In this document: positions 1-6,314 of the stretch, piece after piece
Layout: each line of letters opens with the position of its first letter
How positions within the stretch are numbered: position 1 is the first letter of the stretch
Assembly: GCA_945873675.1 (NCBI GenBank)
Contig: CAMCEP010000023.1
Coordinates: forward strand, 1-18,016
DNA length: 18,016 nt
Reading direction: 5' to 3'
Source: Asaia bogorensis
GTDB taxonomy: Bacteria; Pseudomonadota; Alphaproteobacteria; Acetobacterales; Acetobacteraceae
Made by a program: the position numbers and the translations under genes
Notes under the pieces: model-generated
Database searches by the model: none
What the model saw: only the letters and a program-made list of their open reading frames with translations
What the model was told of the DNA's origin: nothing

Positions 1-1962
1 GCGCCAGTCCAGTGGCGGTAAATCGCCAGAATCCTCAACCAGGCCAAGCGCCGCCCAGGGCTGCGTTTCCGAATTTCCCTCCGCGGATAGTATCGCGGTC
101 TTGATTTCCAGCGCGCCGCCCCTGTCTCTTAAGCTGCGCCATATCTGTATCTCCAGTAAGGCCCGCTGAAATGCGATACGGAACTTATGGCGGTCAAATA
201 TCTCTTTCGTGGCCTGATGCTGTGATTGAGACAAATATTTGAAAAGGCGCAGCGTAATGCCAGCACAGAAATTCCAATAGGCATTGGCGCCACGCTGGTG
301 CCCACCCGGCGGGAATCCAACGTATAACAGATCCTGTTTGCGGATATCGCCAAGCTCTATGCCCATTGTCTCAATGCGATAGGCTTCGATCCCACGGTCC
401 AGGCGCGTGATCAGGGCTGAGTCTTCCAATACGGGCAAGGCGCGCGCCAGCGCCAGAAGAATAGCGCTGTGGCAATCCACAAATGGTAGGGCGGTCTGCA
501 CCAATCCCATCAGGAAGGCTGATTCGATTTTGCCTTCATCACCCAAAAAGGGACGTTCAAACGCCAACAGCAAATCCACAACCCGGCGCAGACTCTGCCG
601 ATACTTTTCGTCGGACGTCACGAAATACATATCCACAAGGCCATAGGCCGCAAAAGCGAGCGGCCTTGAAAAAATCGCAGCCGGGTCGCTTTCCTGGGCG
701 CGCATGAGGATATTGTCGAAATAATCGAAATACCGATCGAAAAGATCATGCGCCAACTGGCGCAATTCAGCCTGGTCCTCAATGTCGGAAATAGTGGACA
801 AGGTACGGAAGGCGCGGGCGAAGCAATTGATTTCTGCGCCATAATCATAGGAGATTGAAAAATCGATTGGGTGGTCCTTGGGGATGCTCAAGAAGTGCTT
901 GAACATATCCTCATATTCTGCCGCCAATTCATAGAACCCGCCCGAAGTGATGACGCGCGTTTCGGAAACACGCAGGGTCTTGCCATGCCCCTTGCCCGGC
1001 CAACTATAGCAAGAAGCTGCTGACCGCCACCTGCCGTCCTTGCCGGCCGTCAACTCAATGCTGGAAAGCCGGTCGGGTTCCGATGGGATGACATGCGCAG
1101 CCAGGGAGAAGCCGCGCATATAGCCGCCCTGGATCAACGACCAGTAGGAAACCCCCTTCGCCGGGTGATTAACGTGCTCATCCTTGCAATCAACCACCAC
1201 AGTTTCAGCGGCACTCCTGAACTGCGCAGAAGTATAAAAAACGTCATTCTCACCATGGCTCAAGTCACTATTTGCGATGGTTAGGACAACATCTGAAACG
1301 TCTTCATCTTCAAGCCGCAACTCGGCTGCCACATTCACAAACATGGTTCTGGCGTCAATGGTATAAACATAGTCAAGCAAGCCAAGGCGCTTTTCCCCAG
1401 CGGCGGTCGAAACCTTGATCTCGCTGGTGTGTTTCAGAAAAAGTTCCGGTCCGTTACGCACAATGCTGTGGTCAATGATTGATTCCTCGACCGACAACTT
1501 GTGCCGGCGCTCTCCATAAGTGAATTCGATGGCATTGCCCGTGAAAATAAGATTGCGTGCGGTCCGGATATCGTGGAAGCGCATGCCAACATTCACGACA
1601 CCCCGCGCCAGATCGGAACTAAGGTGCATGAAGGTGTGGACGAAACGGGCTGCCCCAGAAGCATCATCGGCAATCTGGTCCAAGCGCGCATGACCGATCC
1701 GACGTAATATAAAGGGACCGTAGCAAAGTTTGTCAATAAAACGAAGGATATCCCCGCATTGCTTCGGGTAACGGCTCCATAACTGCGGGACCGCCAAGAA
1801 CTCTAGGATTTTAGCGTTATCATCTGCCCAGAACCACCGGTCCCCATCCAATGCCTCCTCGGTCTCGGCGATGGCCTTCTCGGGCGCTTCTGGCGAGGGG
1901 TGCTGCATCAGATAACGCAAAATGAATTCCGCATAAGGGATGGGATCTTTTGTTAGCTGCAC
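1..1962 (-). CDS. Large uncharacterised protein, C-terminus cut by window edge
   Basis: I do not recognise this protein. The frame is open for 654 codons from a GTG start to the left edge with no stop, so the gene is partial at its 3' end. The GTG is preceded by AGGAGAG at a 5-nt spacing, which supports this start. No signal peptide or clear membrane segment is visible. Residues about 1-110 look helical (many Trp, Leu and acidic residues). About 120-390 alternate short hydrophobic strands like a beta-sandwich (for example SYWSLIQGGYMRGFSLAAHV). From about 400 on the sequence is helix-rich, with repeated FDRYFDYFDN-like and LLLAFERPF-like segments, and could be an alpha/alpha barrel. That arrangement recalls carbohydrate-active proteins, but I see no catalytic motif, so the resemblance is only structural guesswork. 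Sampled lines are about 47-53% GC, lower than most of the window, which suggests a different origin. Certainty that it is a gene is high; its function is unknown. Confidence 0.85.
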   Translation of the reverse strand, partial: MQLTKDPIPYAEFILRYLMQHPSPEAPEKAIAETEEALDGDRWFWADDNAKILEFLAVPQLWSRYPKQCGDILRFIDKLCYGPFILRRIGHARLDQIADDASGAARFVHTFMHLSSDLARGVVNVGMRFHDIRTARNLIFTGNAIEFTYGERRHKLSVEESIIDHSIVRNGPELFLKHTSEIKVSTAAGEKRLGLLDYVYTIDARTMFVNVAAELRLEDEDVSDVVLTIANSDLSHGENDVFYTSAQFRSAAETVVVDCKDEHVNHPAKGVSYWSLIQGGYMRGFSLAAHVIPSEPDRLSSIELTAGKDGRWRSAASCYSWPGKGHGKTLRVSETRVITSGGFYELAAEYEDMFKHFLSIPKDHPIDFSISYDYGAEINCFARAFRTLSTISDIEDQAELRQLAHDLFDRYFDYFDNILMRAQESDPAAIFSRPLAFAAYGLVDMYFVTSDEKYRQSLRRVVDLLLAFERPFLGDEGKIESAFLMGLVQTALPFVDCHSAILLALARALPVLEDSALITRLDRGIEAYRIETMGIELGDIRKQDLLYVGFPPGGHQRGANAYWNFCAGITLRLFKYLSQSQHQATKEIFDRHKFRIAFQRALLEIQIWRSLRDRGGALEIKTAILSAEGNSETQPWAALGLVEDSGDLPPLDWR

Positions 1963-1984
1963 GAAAACTCTCCTCTACTGATCC

Positions 1985-2011
1985 ATTAATTAAGTCTACT
2001 TTATCTGTCAA
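1985..2011 (-). promoter_or_regulatory. Candidate sigma70-like promoter for the large uncharacterised gene
   Basis: Read on the minus strand there is an exact TTGACA (2011-2006), followed after 15 nt by ATTAAT (1990-1985, 4 of 6 matches to TATAAT), in a locally AT-rich stretch just upstream of the GTG start and its ribosome binding site. The spacer is shorter than the usual 16-18 nt, so the -10 assignment is weak. The location fits expression of the left-edge gene. Confidence 0.35.
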
Positions 2012-2186
2012 GTTTGTTATGCCGAAATGGAAACGTCGTGGCGCTTCGGTTCTCCCCCTAATTACCCCCTGGGTCTTGAACTTTCGTCCCATCGGCCGTT
2101 GCTGGGACAGCGACGGCTGTTGCCGCGCGTTGCAGGCCCGATTTCCCGATCTTATTGCTTTATCAGGGCGATCTACCACGCAAGAC

Positions 2187-2223
2187 GCCACCCTCCCCCG
2201 GCAGGGTCGCCACCCTCCCCGGC
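2187..2223. repeat. Two near-identical 15-16-nt direct repeats
   Basis: GCCACCCTCCCCCGGC (2187-2202) is followed by GCCACCCTCCCCGGC (2209-2223), the same unit minus one C, with a 22-nt period. The junction also forms a small AGGGT-CGCC-ACCCT hairpin (2203-2216). The role is unknown. It may be a slippage product or part of a dispersed intergenic repeat family. Confidence 0.5.
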
Positions 2224-2289
2224 ACTTGCCCTCGCATTCCCAGCGCCGGCAGCGCGGATGTGCATAATGCCGGCATCACCGGCCAGGCC

Positions 2290-2312
2290 GGCGATGCCGC
2301 CGGCGCATCGCC
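2290..2312 (-). terminator. Stem-loop downstream of the protease gene
   Basis: GGCGATGC (2290-2297) and GCATCGCC (2305-2312) form a perfect 8-bp GC-rich stem around a 7-nt loop. It lies 21 nt past the stop codon of the protease gene on the minus strand. No T-run follows on either strand, so it is not a textbook intrinsic terminator. It could still stabilise the mRNA 3' end. Confidence 0.35.
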
Positions 2313-2333
2313 AAAGCCGGTGGGGGCGCTGCG

Positions 2334-3026
2334 TTAAGGCACAGGAATAACCAAAGCCGGCACGGCAAGTCCACCAGCGCGGCCCAGAATACCCTTGCTC
2401 TGCACCCCAATGATCACATAGCGGCCATCGGCGCCGCGCAGCAGTAACGGCCCACCGGAAGACCCCGTTGTGCCGGCGCAATCATGCGCCAGCATCACGC
2501 CTTCCCCTTCAATCCGGCGAAGGCCCAAATAGCGACAGGCCGGGTCCACCAGCAGGGCGCCTGGCGCATCACGCTGAAAGCCTGGCAGGGCCAGGATACT
2601 GCCGGCCGGCGGCGTTTCGCGCAGCAGGGGTAGCACGCGGCCAGCGCCAATCGGCGCGCTCAACGAAACCAGCGCCCAATCCGAAGCCCAGGGTGCCTCC
2701 CGCACCGGATCAAAGCCTGCGCCCACGCGCAGCGCCATACCGCGCGCCTCCAGCCCCGCCAACGTCACGCGAACACGCGCAGGCGGCAGTAAGGCGGTTC
2801 CAGCTTCATCCTTTAGGCAATGCGCCGCGGTCAGCACCATGGCAGGCGCCACCATGGCACCGGTGCAAAGCCCCGCTCCTTCCGCCTCAATCAGCGCAAC
2901 CGCATGCCAGGGCGGATACGCCGCCGGCACGGGCAGGCGCGGATCGGGCCCTGGGTTCATGCCCGCCACTTGCGCCAAAGCTGGGCCGGCCAGGCACAGC
3001 AATGACAATGCCAGAATCAGCCGCAT
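2334..3026 (-). CDS. Secreted trypsin-like serine protease
   Basis: A predicted S1-family (chymotrypsin-fold) endopeptidase acting outside the cytoplasm. The N-terminus is a short Sec signal peptide (MRLILALSLLCLAGPALAQ) with likely cleavage after ALA at about residue 18. The catalytic triad is visible: His69 in LTAAHC, Asp116 in WASDWALVSL, and Ser190 in TGSSGGPLLL. Cysteines at 54 and 70 fit the His-loop disulfide, and C164/C183 may form another. The residue six before the catalytic Ser, which sets trypsin specificity, is Ala184 rather than Asp, so cleavage after Lys/Arg is not assured. At 230 aa it is a bare protease domain without extra modules. Its ATG overlaps the end of the sirtuin gene by 10 nt, so the two are probably translated together. 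The substrate is unknown; housekeeping of envelope proteins or maturation of the neighbouring small exported peptide are both guesses. Confidence 0.88.
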   Translation of the reverse strand: MRLILALSLLCLAGPALAQVAGMNPGPDPRLPVPAAYPPWHAVALIEAEGAGLCTGAMVAPAMVLTAAHCLKDEAGTALLPPARVRVTLAGLEARGMALRVGAGFDPVREAPWASDWALVSLSAPIGAGRVLPLLRETPPAGSILALPGFQRDAPGALLVDPACRYLGLRRIEGEGVMLAHDCAGTTGSSGGPLLLRGADGRYVIIGVQSKGILGRAGGLAVPALVIPVP

Positions 3027-3724
3027 GAAGTGAGCATGCGTTCCACGAATGCCGGCACAATCTCAGTCGCTGGGCCGTGATGCGCTTCATGGAACAGTCC
3101 GGTGCCTTCGGTTTCCTCCAGATTCAATTCAACGCAACGCGCCCGCGCGCGCACCGCCCGCACAAAGCCGGCAGCGGGATAGACCTGGCCCGAGGTGCCG
3201 AGGGCAACAAACATGCCGCATTCATTCAGCGCGGCTTCGATGCGGTCCATCTCCAGCGGGATTTCGCCGAACCAGACCACATGCGGCCGTAGCCGCCCCG
3301 TCGCGCCACACGCCGGGCAGGCGGCATGCACTGTGATATCCTGATCCCACTCGCTGACGCCGCCACAAGCAAGGCAGCGCGCCTTCAGCAACTCGCCATG
3401 CATGGCAATGACATTGCGTGACCCGGCGCGCCGATGCAGGCCATCTATGTTCTGCGTCACAAGCGTCACCGGCGCCGGCCAGTTGGCTTCCAATCGTGCC
3501 AGCGCGATATGTGCTGCGTTTGGCTGAATGGTGGGATCACGCAGCTGCGCGCGGCGCGCATTGTAGAAACCCTGCACCAGATCAGGGTTGCGCGTGAAGG
3601 CTTGCGGCGTTGCCACATCCTCAATCCTGTGGCGCGCCCAGATGCCATCGGCGTCACGAAAAGTGGCAAGCCCGGATTCGCGAGAAATCCCCGCGCCGGT
3701 CAGGATCACAATGGGGCGCGCCAT
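3017..3724 (-). CDS. cobB: NAD-dependent protein deacylase (sirtuin, CobB type)
   Basis: A cytoplasmic sirtuin that removes acyl groups from protein lysines using NAD+, yielding nicotinamide and O-acyl-ADP-ribose. Family hallmarks are present: GAGIS at 10-14 and FRDADGIW at 22-29 (NAD binding), TQNIDGLH at 90-97, and the catalytic His109 in AMHGE. A zinc site is formed by C117/C120 and C136/C139. Residues Tyr54 and Arg57 (YNAR) match the YxxR pair of class III sirtuins, which are known to prefer succinyl or malonyl lysine, so desuccinylase activity is likely alongside deacetylation. The length of 235 aa is normal. The ATG overlaps the TGA of the small upstream gene (TGATG), and the gene's end overlaps the protease start, so this is the middle gene of a coupled three-gene operon. 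Confidence 0.95.
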   Translation of the reverse strand: MARPIVILTGAGISRESGLATFRDADGIWARHRIEDVATPQAFTRNPDLVQGFYNARRAQLRDPTIQPNAAHIALARLEANWPAPVTLVTQNIDGLHRRAGSRNVIAMHGELLKARCLACGGVSEWDQDITVHAACPACGATGRLRPHVVWFGEIPLEMDRIEAALNECGMFVALGTSGQVYPAAGFVRAVRARARCVELNLEETEGTGLFHEAHHGPATEIVPAFVERMLTSCG

Positions 3725-3882
3725 CAGCTTGTGGGTGGCGCTGGCGGGGTGCAGCTGCGCGGTGGGCGTGGAAAAGTCTGGTCCGGCCGCGGTGGTGCTG
3801 GGTTTTCGCTTTGCTGAGGCGCCGAAATCACCGGCGCATCAAGGCAGGGACCAAGAGCAAGTAGGGCGAGCATCATCAGCAT
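3724..3882 (-). CDS. Small exported proline-rich peptide (52 aa)
   Basis: An unrecognised small gene. The ATG has a near-perfect Shine-Dalgarno, AAGGAGG, 5 nt upstream, a stronger signal than most genes here. The frame could be extended to an earlier ATG, but this ribosome binding site argues for the shorter form. The peptide starts with a hydrophobic segment (MLMMLALLALGPCLDAP) resembling a signal peptide. The rest is rich in Pro, with Arg and Ser and two Cys in all. The LGPC site is not a good lipobox, so a lipoprotein is less likely than a cleaved or anchored peptide. Its TGA overlaps the sirtuin ATG, implying translational coupling. It may be a real secreted or membrane peptide, or mainly a leader that tunes sirtuin translation. 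Confidence 0.6.
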   Translation of the reverse strand: MLMMLALLALGPCLDAPVISAPQQSENPAPPRPDQTFPRPPRSCTPPAPPTS

Positions 3883-3994
3883 GGCAGCCTCCTTACGTAA
3901 TCCCAGCACAAGGCCTGGGCCTTCTGCAATGCGGGGCTTGCGGCGCGGCGCTGCCTCGGGGAGTGTACGGGCAGAATTAATAGGGAAACAGCGC

Positions 3995-5218
3995 GTGGCC
4001 GGACCGGATCAAGGCAGTATTGAGACGCGCTATTCCTGGATTGTCGCCATGACGGCGGTGACGATGCTCTCGCTCGCGGCTGGCGGACCCATCATCGTGG
4101 TCGTCGGCCTGGTGCAAATCGCTGAGGATTTTGGTAGCGGGCGTTCCTTGCCATCGCTTGCCAATTCACTCGCCTATTTCGGCACGGCCATTGGCGGCAT
4201 GGTCTGCGGCGTCATGGTGGCGCGCTTCGGCCAAAGGCTGGTCGCGATGATTGGCGGCATCGCCGTGGCGCTTGGGTTGATGCTGGCGTCCTTCGGGGAA
4301 AGCTGGGCGCTACTGGTTGGGCTTGGGCTTGGCGTTGGGCTGTTTGGCAATGGTGCGTTGTTCCCGCCGATGCTTGCCTATGTTTCGCTTTGGTTTGACC
4401 GGCGCCGAGGTACGGCACTCGCACTCGTCGCTTCCGGGCAATATGTCGCGGGCTTCTTGTGGCCACCGATTTTTGAGCGTGCCATCGCAACCTTTGGCTG
4501 GCAGCGCACCATGTTCGGCTATGGGATATTGGTGGCCGCCATTGCGGTACCCTTGGCCGCTTTGGTGCTGCGCCCGCCGCCGGCACAACCCACCACCGGG
4601 AATTTCGCCGAGAAAATGCAGGCAGGTGCGCGCGTGCTTGGCATGAATGGCAATCTGGCCTTTTTCCTGCTCGCTTTCTGTTCCTTCCTATGTTGCATAC
4701 CCATGGCCATGCCGGCGGCGCATCTGGTTGCGTTCTGTGGTGATCTTGGCATTACGGCATCGCGTGGCGCGCTGATGCTTTCCGTGCTGACTTTCGCCGC
4801 CTTCATGGCGCGGCAATTCTGGGGCTGGCTTTCGGATAAGATTGGCGGGCTATGGACCGTGGTCTTCGGGTCGCTGGCACAAATCCTGGGTATGCTCGGC
4901 TTCCTGGCCACGCAGGATGAGGCCGGGCTGTTCTTTGTCGCCGCCGCTTATGGGCTTGGCTTCAGCGGAATCATTCCCGCTTATGTGCTGACGCTCCGCG
5001 CGCTATTCCCAGCAGCCGAGGCCCATTGGCGTGTGCCGACATTGTTGTTCTTGAGCCTGTCCGGCATGGCGGCGGGCGCCTGGCTTGCGGGATACATCTA
5101 TGATTGGCTCGGCTTCTACGCGGCCGCCTGGTGGGCAGGCATTGGCTTCAACCTTGTGCAATTCGCGCTGATCCTGTTCCTGCTGCTGCGCTGGCGCCGA
5201 GGCATGGCCGCAGCCTGA
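3995..5218 (+). CDS. MFS transporter, 12-TM (OFA/monocarboxylate-like)
   Basis: An inner-membrane secondary carrier of the major facilitator superfamily, 407 aa with about 12 hydrophobic segments in two halves. The loop after TM2 carries a motif-A-like GVMVARFGQRLV (about 72-83), and the matching loop of the second half has RQFWGWLSDKIGG. The closing TM and LLLRWRRG are followed by the stop. I chose the GTG at 3995 because AGGGAA lies 7 nt upstream and the preceding in-frame residues are Arg-rich and unlike a transporter N-terminus. An ATG at 3881 in the same frame would overlap the divergent small gene. The substrate cannot be read; small carboxylates are plausible by family. The gene is divergent from the sirtuin operon across about 112 nt and is followed 72 nt later by the TRAP genes. 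Confidence 0.88.
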   Translation: MAGPDQGSIETRYSWIVAMTAVTMLSLAAGGPIIVVVGLVQIAEDFGSGRSLPSLANSLAYFGTAIGGMVCGVMVARFGQRLVAMIGGIAVALGLMLASFGESWALLVGLGLGVGLFGNGALFPPMLAYVSLWFDRRRGTALALVASGQYVAGFLWPPIFERAIATFGWQRTMFGYGILVAAIAVPLAALVLRPPPAQPTTGNFAEKMQAGARVLGMNGNLAFFLLAFCSFLCCIPMAMPAAHLVAFCGDLGITASRGALMLSVLTFAAFMARQFWGWLSDKIGGLWTVVFGSLAQILGMLGFLATQDEAGLFFVAAAYGLGFSGIIPAYVLTLRALFPAAEAHWRVPTLLFLSLSGMAAGAWLAGYIYDWLGFYAAAWWAGIGFNLVQFALILFLLLRWRRGMAAA

Positions 5219-5290
5219 TCGCGCTTGGTTTACGCGCGCTGCTGAGCCGACTAGCATCCCCACGGTTTTGATACGCAACGGGAGGCTTCC

Positions 5291-6304
5291 ATGCTGAAAC
5301 GCAAACATCTTCTTGCCGCCGCGGCTGTTTTTGGCCTGGCCTTGCCAGGCTTTGCACAGGCCCAGGCGCCGCAATTCTTCCGCATCGGCACGGGCAGCGC
5401 CGGCGGCACGTATTATCCGGTGGGCGGTGTGCTTGCGAATGCGATTTCCTGCCCCCCTGGTGCGCCCTGCGGCGAAGGCGGCGGCACGGCCGGCGTGCCG
5501 GGGCTGGTCGCGGTGGCGCAAGCCACGCAAGGCAGTCTGCAAAACATCAATCTGATCCAATCGGGCAATGCCGAAAGCGGCTTTGTGCAATCCGATATTT
5601 CACATTGGGGCTTTACCGGCACAGGCTTATTTGAAGGCCGCGCCAAGACCGACCGCGTGCGCTTTATGGCCCACCTTTTTCCGGAACACATCCACGCCAC
5701 CGTGCGCAAGGATAGCAGCATTCGCAGCTTTGAGGATTTGCGCGGCAAGCGTATTGCGATCGGCCTGCAGGCTTCTGGCGCGCGTATCGGTTCTGAATTG
5801 ATTCTGGAAGCACATGGGCTGCGCGCTGGCCGCGAATATACGGCGGAATATCTCAGCCAACAGCAGGGTGTAGAACGCATGCAGGACCGCAATATGGATG
5901 CGGCACTGACAGTCACCGGCTACCCGGCTTCCTCCATCACTGAATTCTGCAGCCGCACCGGCTGCCGTATGCTGCCCATCCCGCGTGAGCAAGGCCAGCG
6001 TGTGATTGAACGCGCGCCCTTCTATAGCTTTGGTGTCATCCCCGCCAATGCCTATGAAGGCTTGGAAGGCGATACACCCACACTCACGGTCGGCGCGCTG
6101 TGGCTGGTGCGCGATAGCGTACCCGAACAACTTGTCTATAACATCACCAAATCACTTTGGTCTGATGTCAGCCGCGGATTGATGGATCGCGGCCATGCCA
6201 AGGGCAAGGAAATTGTGCTGCGCGAGTCGATCAGCGGGCGTGGCGTGGTGCCTTTTCATCCCGGGGCAGAGCGCTTTTATCGCGAAGCTGGCCTGATTCG
6301 CTGA
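5291..6304 (+). CDS. TAXI-family TRAP transporter solute-binding protein
   Basis: The periplasmic receptor of a tripartite ATP-independent periplasmic (TRAP) transporter of the TAXI class, delivering its ligand to the membrane permease encoded next. The ATG is preceded by GGGAGG at 5 nt. The N-terminus is a Sec signal peptide (basic MLKRKH, hydrophobic core, cleavage near AQAQA at 24-26). The mature protein opens with the TAXI hallmark GTGSAGGTYYPVGG (33-46). It continues with typical segments such as FEDLRGKRIAIG and VTGYPASSITE, which face the ligand cleft in this family. The length of 337 aa is usual. Two Cys pairs (C54/C60 and the two in EFCSRTGCRM) could form periplasmic disulfides. The permease starts 10 nt after the stop, so the pair is an operon. 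Known TAXI ligands include glutamate and other carboxylates; this one is undetermined. Confidence 0.95.
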   Translation: MLKRKHLLAAAAVFGLALPGFAQAQAPQFFRIGTGSAGGTYYPVGGVLANAISCPPGAPCGEGGGTAGVPGLVAVAQATQGSLQNINLIQSGNAESGFVQSDISHWGFTGTGLFEGRAKTDRVRFMAHLFPEHIHATVRKDSSIRSFEDLRGKRIAIGLQASGARIGSELILEAHGLRAGREYTAEYLSQQQGVERMQDRNMDAALTVTGYPASSITEFCSRTGCRMLPIPREQGQRVIERAPFYSFGVIPANAYEGLEGDTPTLTVGALWLVRDSVPEQLVYNITKSLWSDVSRGLMDRGHAKGKEIVLRESISGRGVVPFHPGAERFYREAGLIR

Positions 6305-6314
6305 GACCGAATAC

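Larger units (their letters stand above)
1963..2333. other. Intergenic stretch without a convincing gene
   Basis: This gap lies upstream of the left-edge gene and downstream of the protease gene. The open frames that cross it have no ribosome binding site, no recognisable protein features, and composition typical of shadow frames. The half next to the left-edge gene (to about 2030) is AT-rich and holds its leader. The half next to the protease gene is very GC-rich and holds short direct repeats (2187-2223), several GCCGGC/CCGGCC motifs and a hairpin (2290-2312). Confidence 0.6.

Noticed and set aside
1986..1993. TTAATTAA palindrome as an operator
   Set aside because: A simple AT-rich palindrome that overlaps the candidate -10 region; no further support for a binding site.
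1950..2350. Open frames on both strands in the gap between the left-edge gene and the protease gene
   Set aside because: No ribosome binding site, overlap with real genes, and low-complexity Arg/Pro-rich products.
3881..3994. N-terminal extension of the MFS gene from an ATG at 3881
   Set aside because: Arg-rich, not transporter-like, and overlapping the small divergent gene; the GTG at 3995 has a ribosome binding site.
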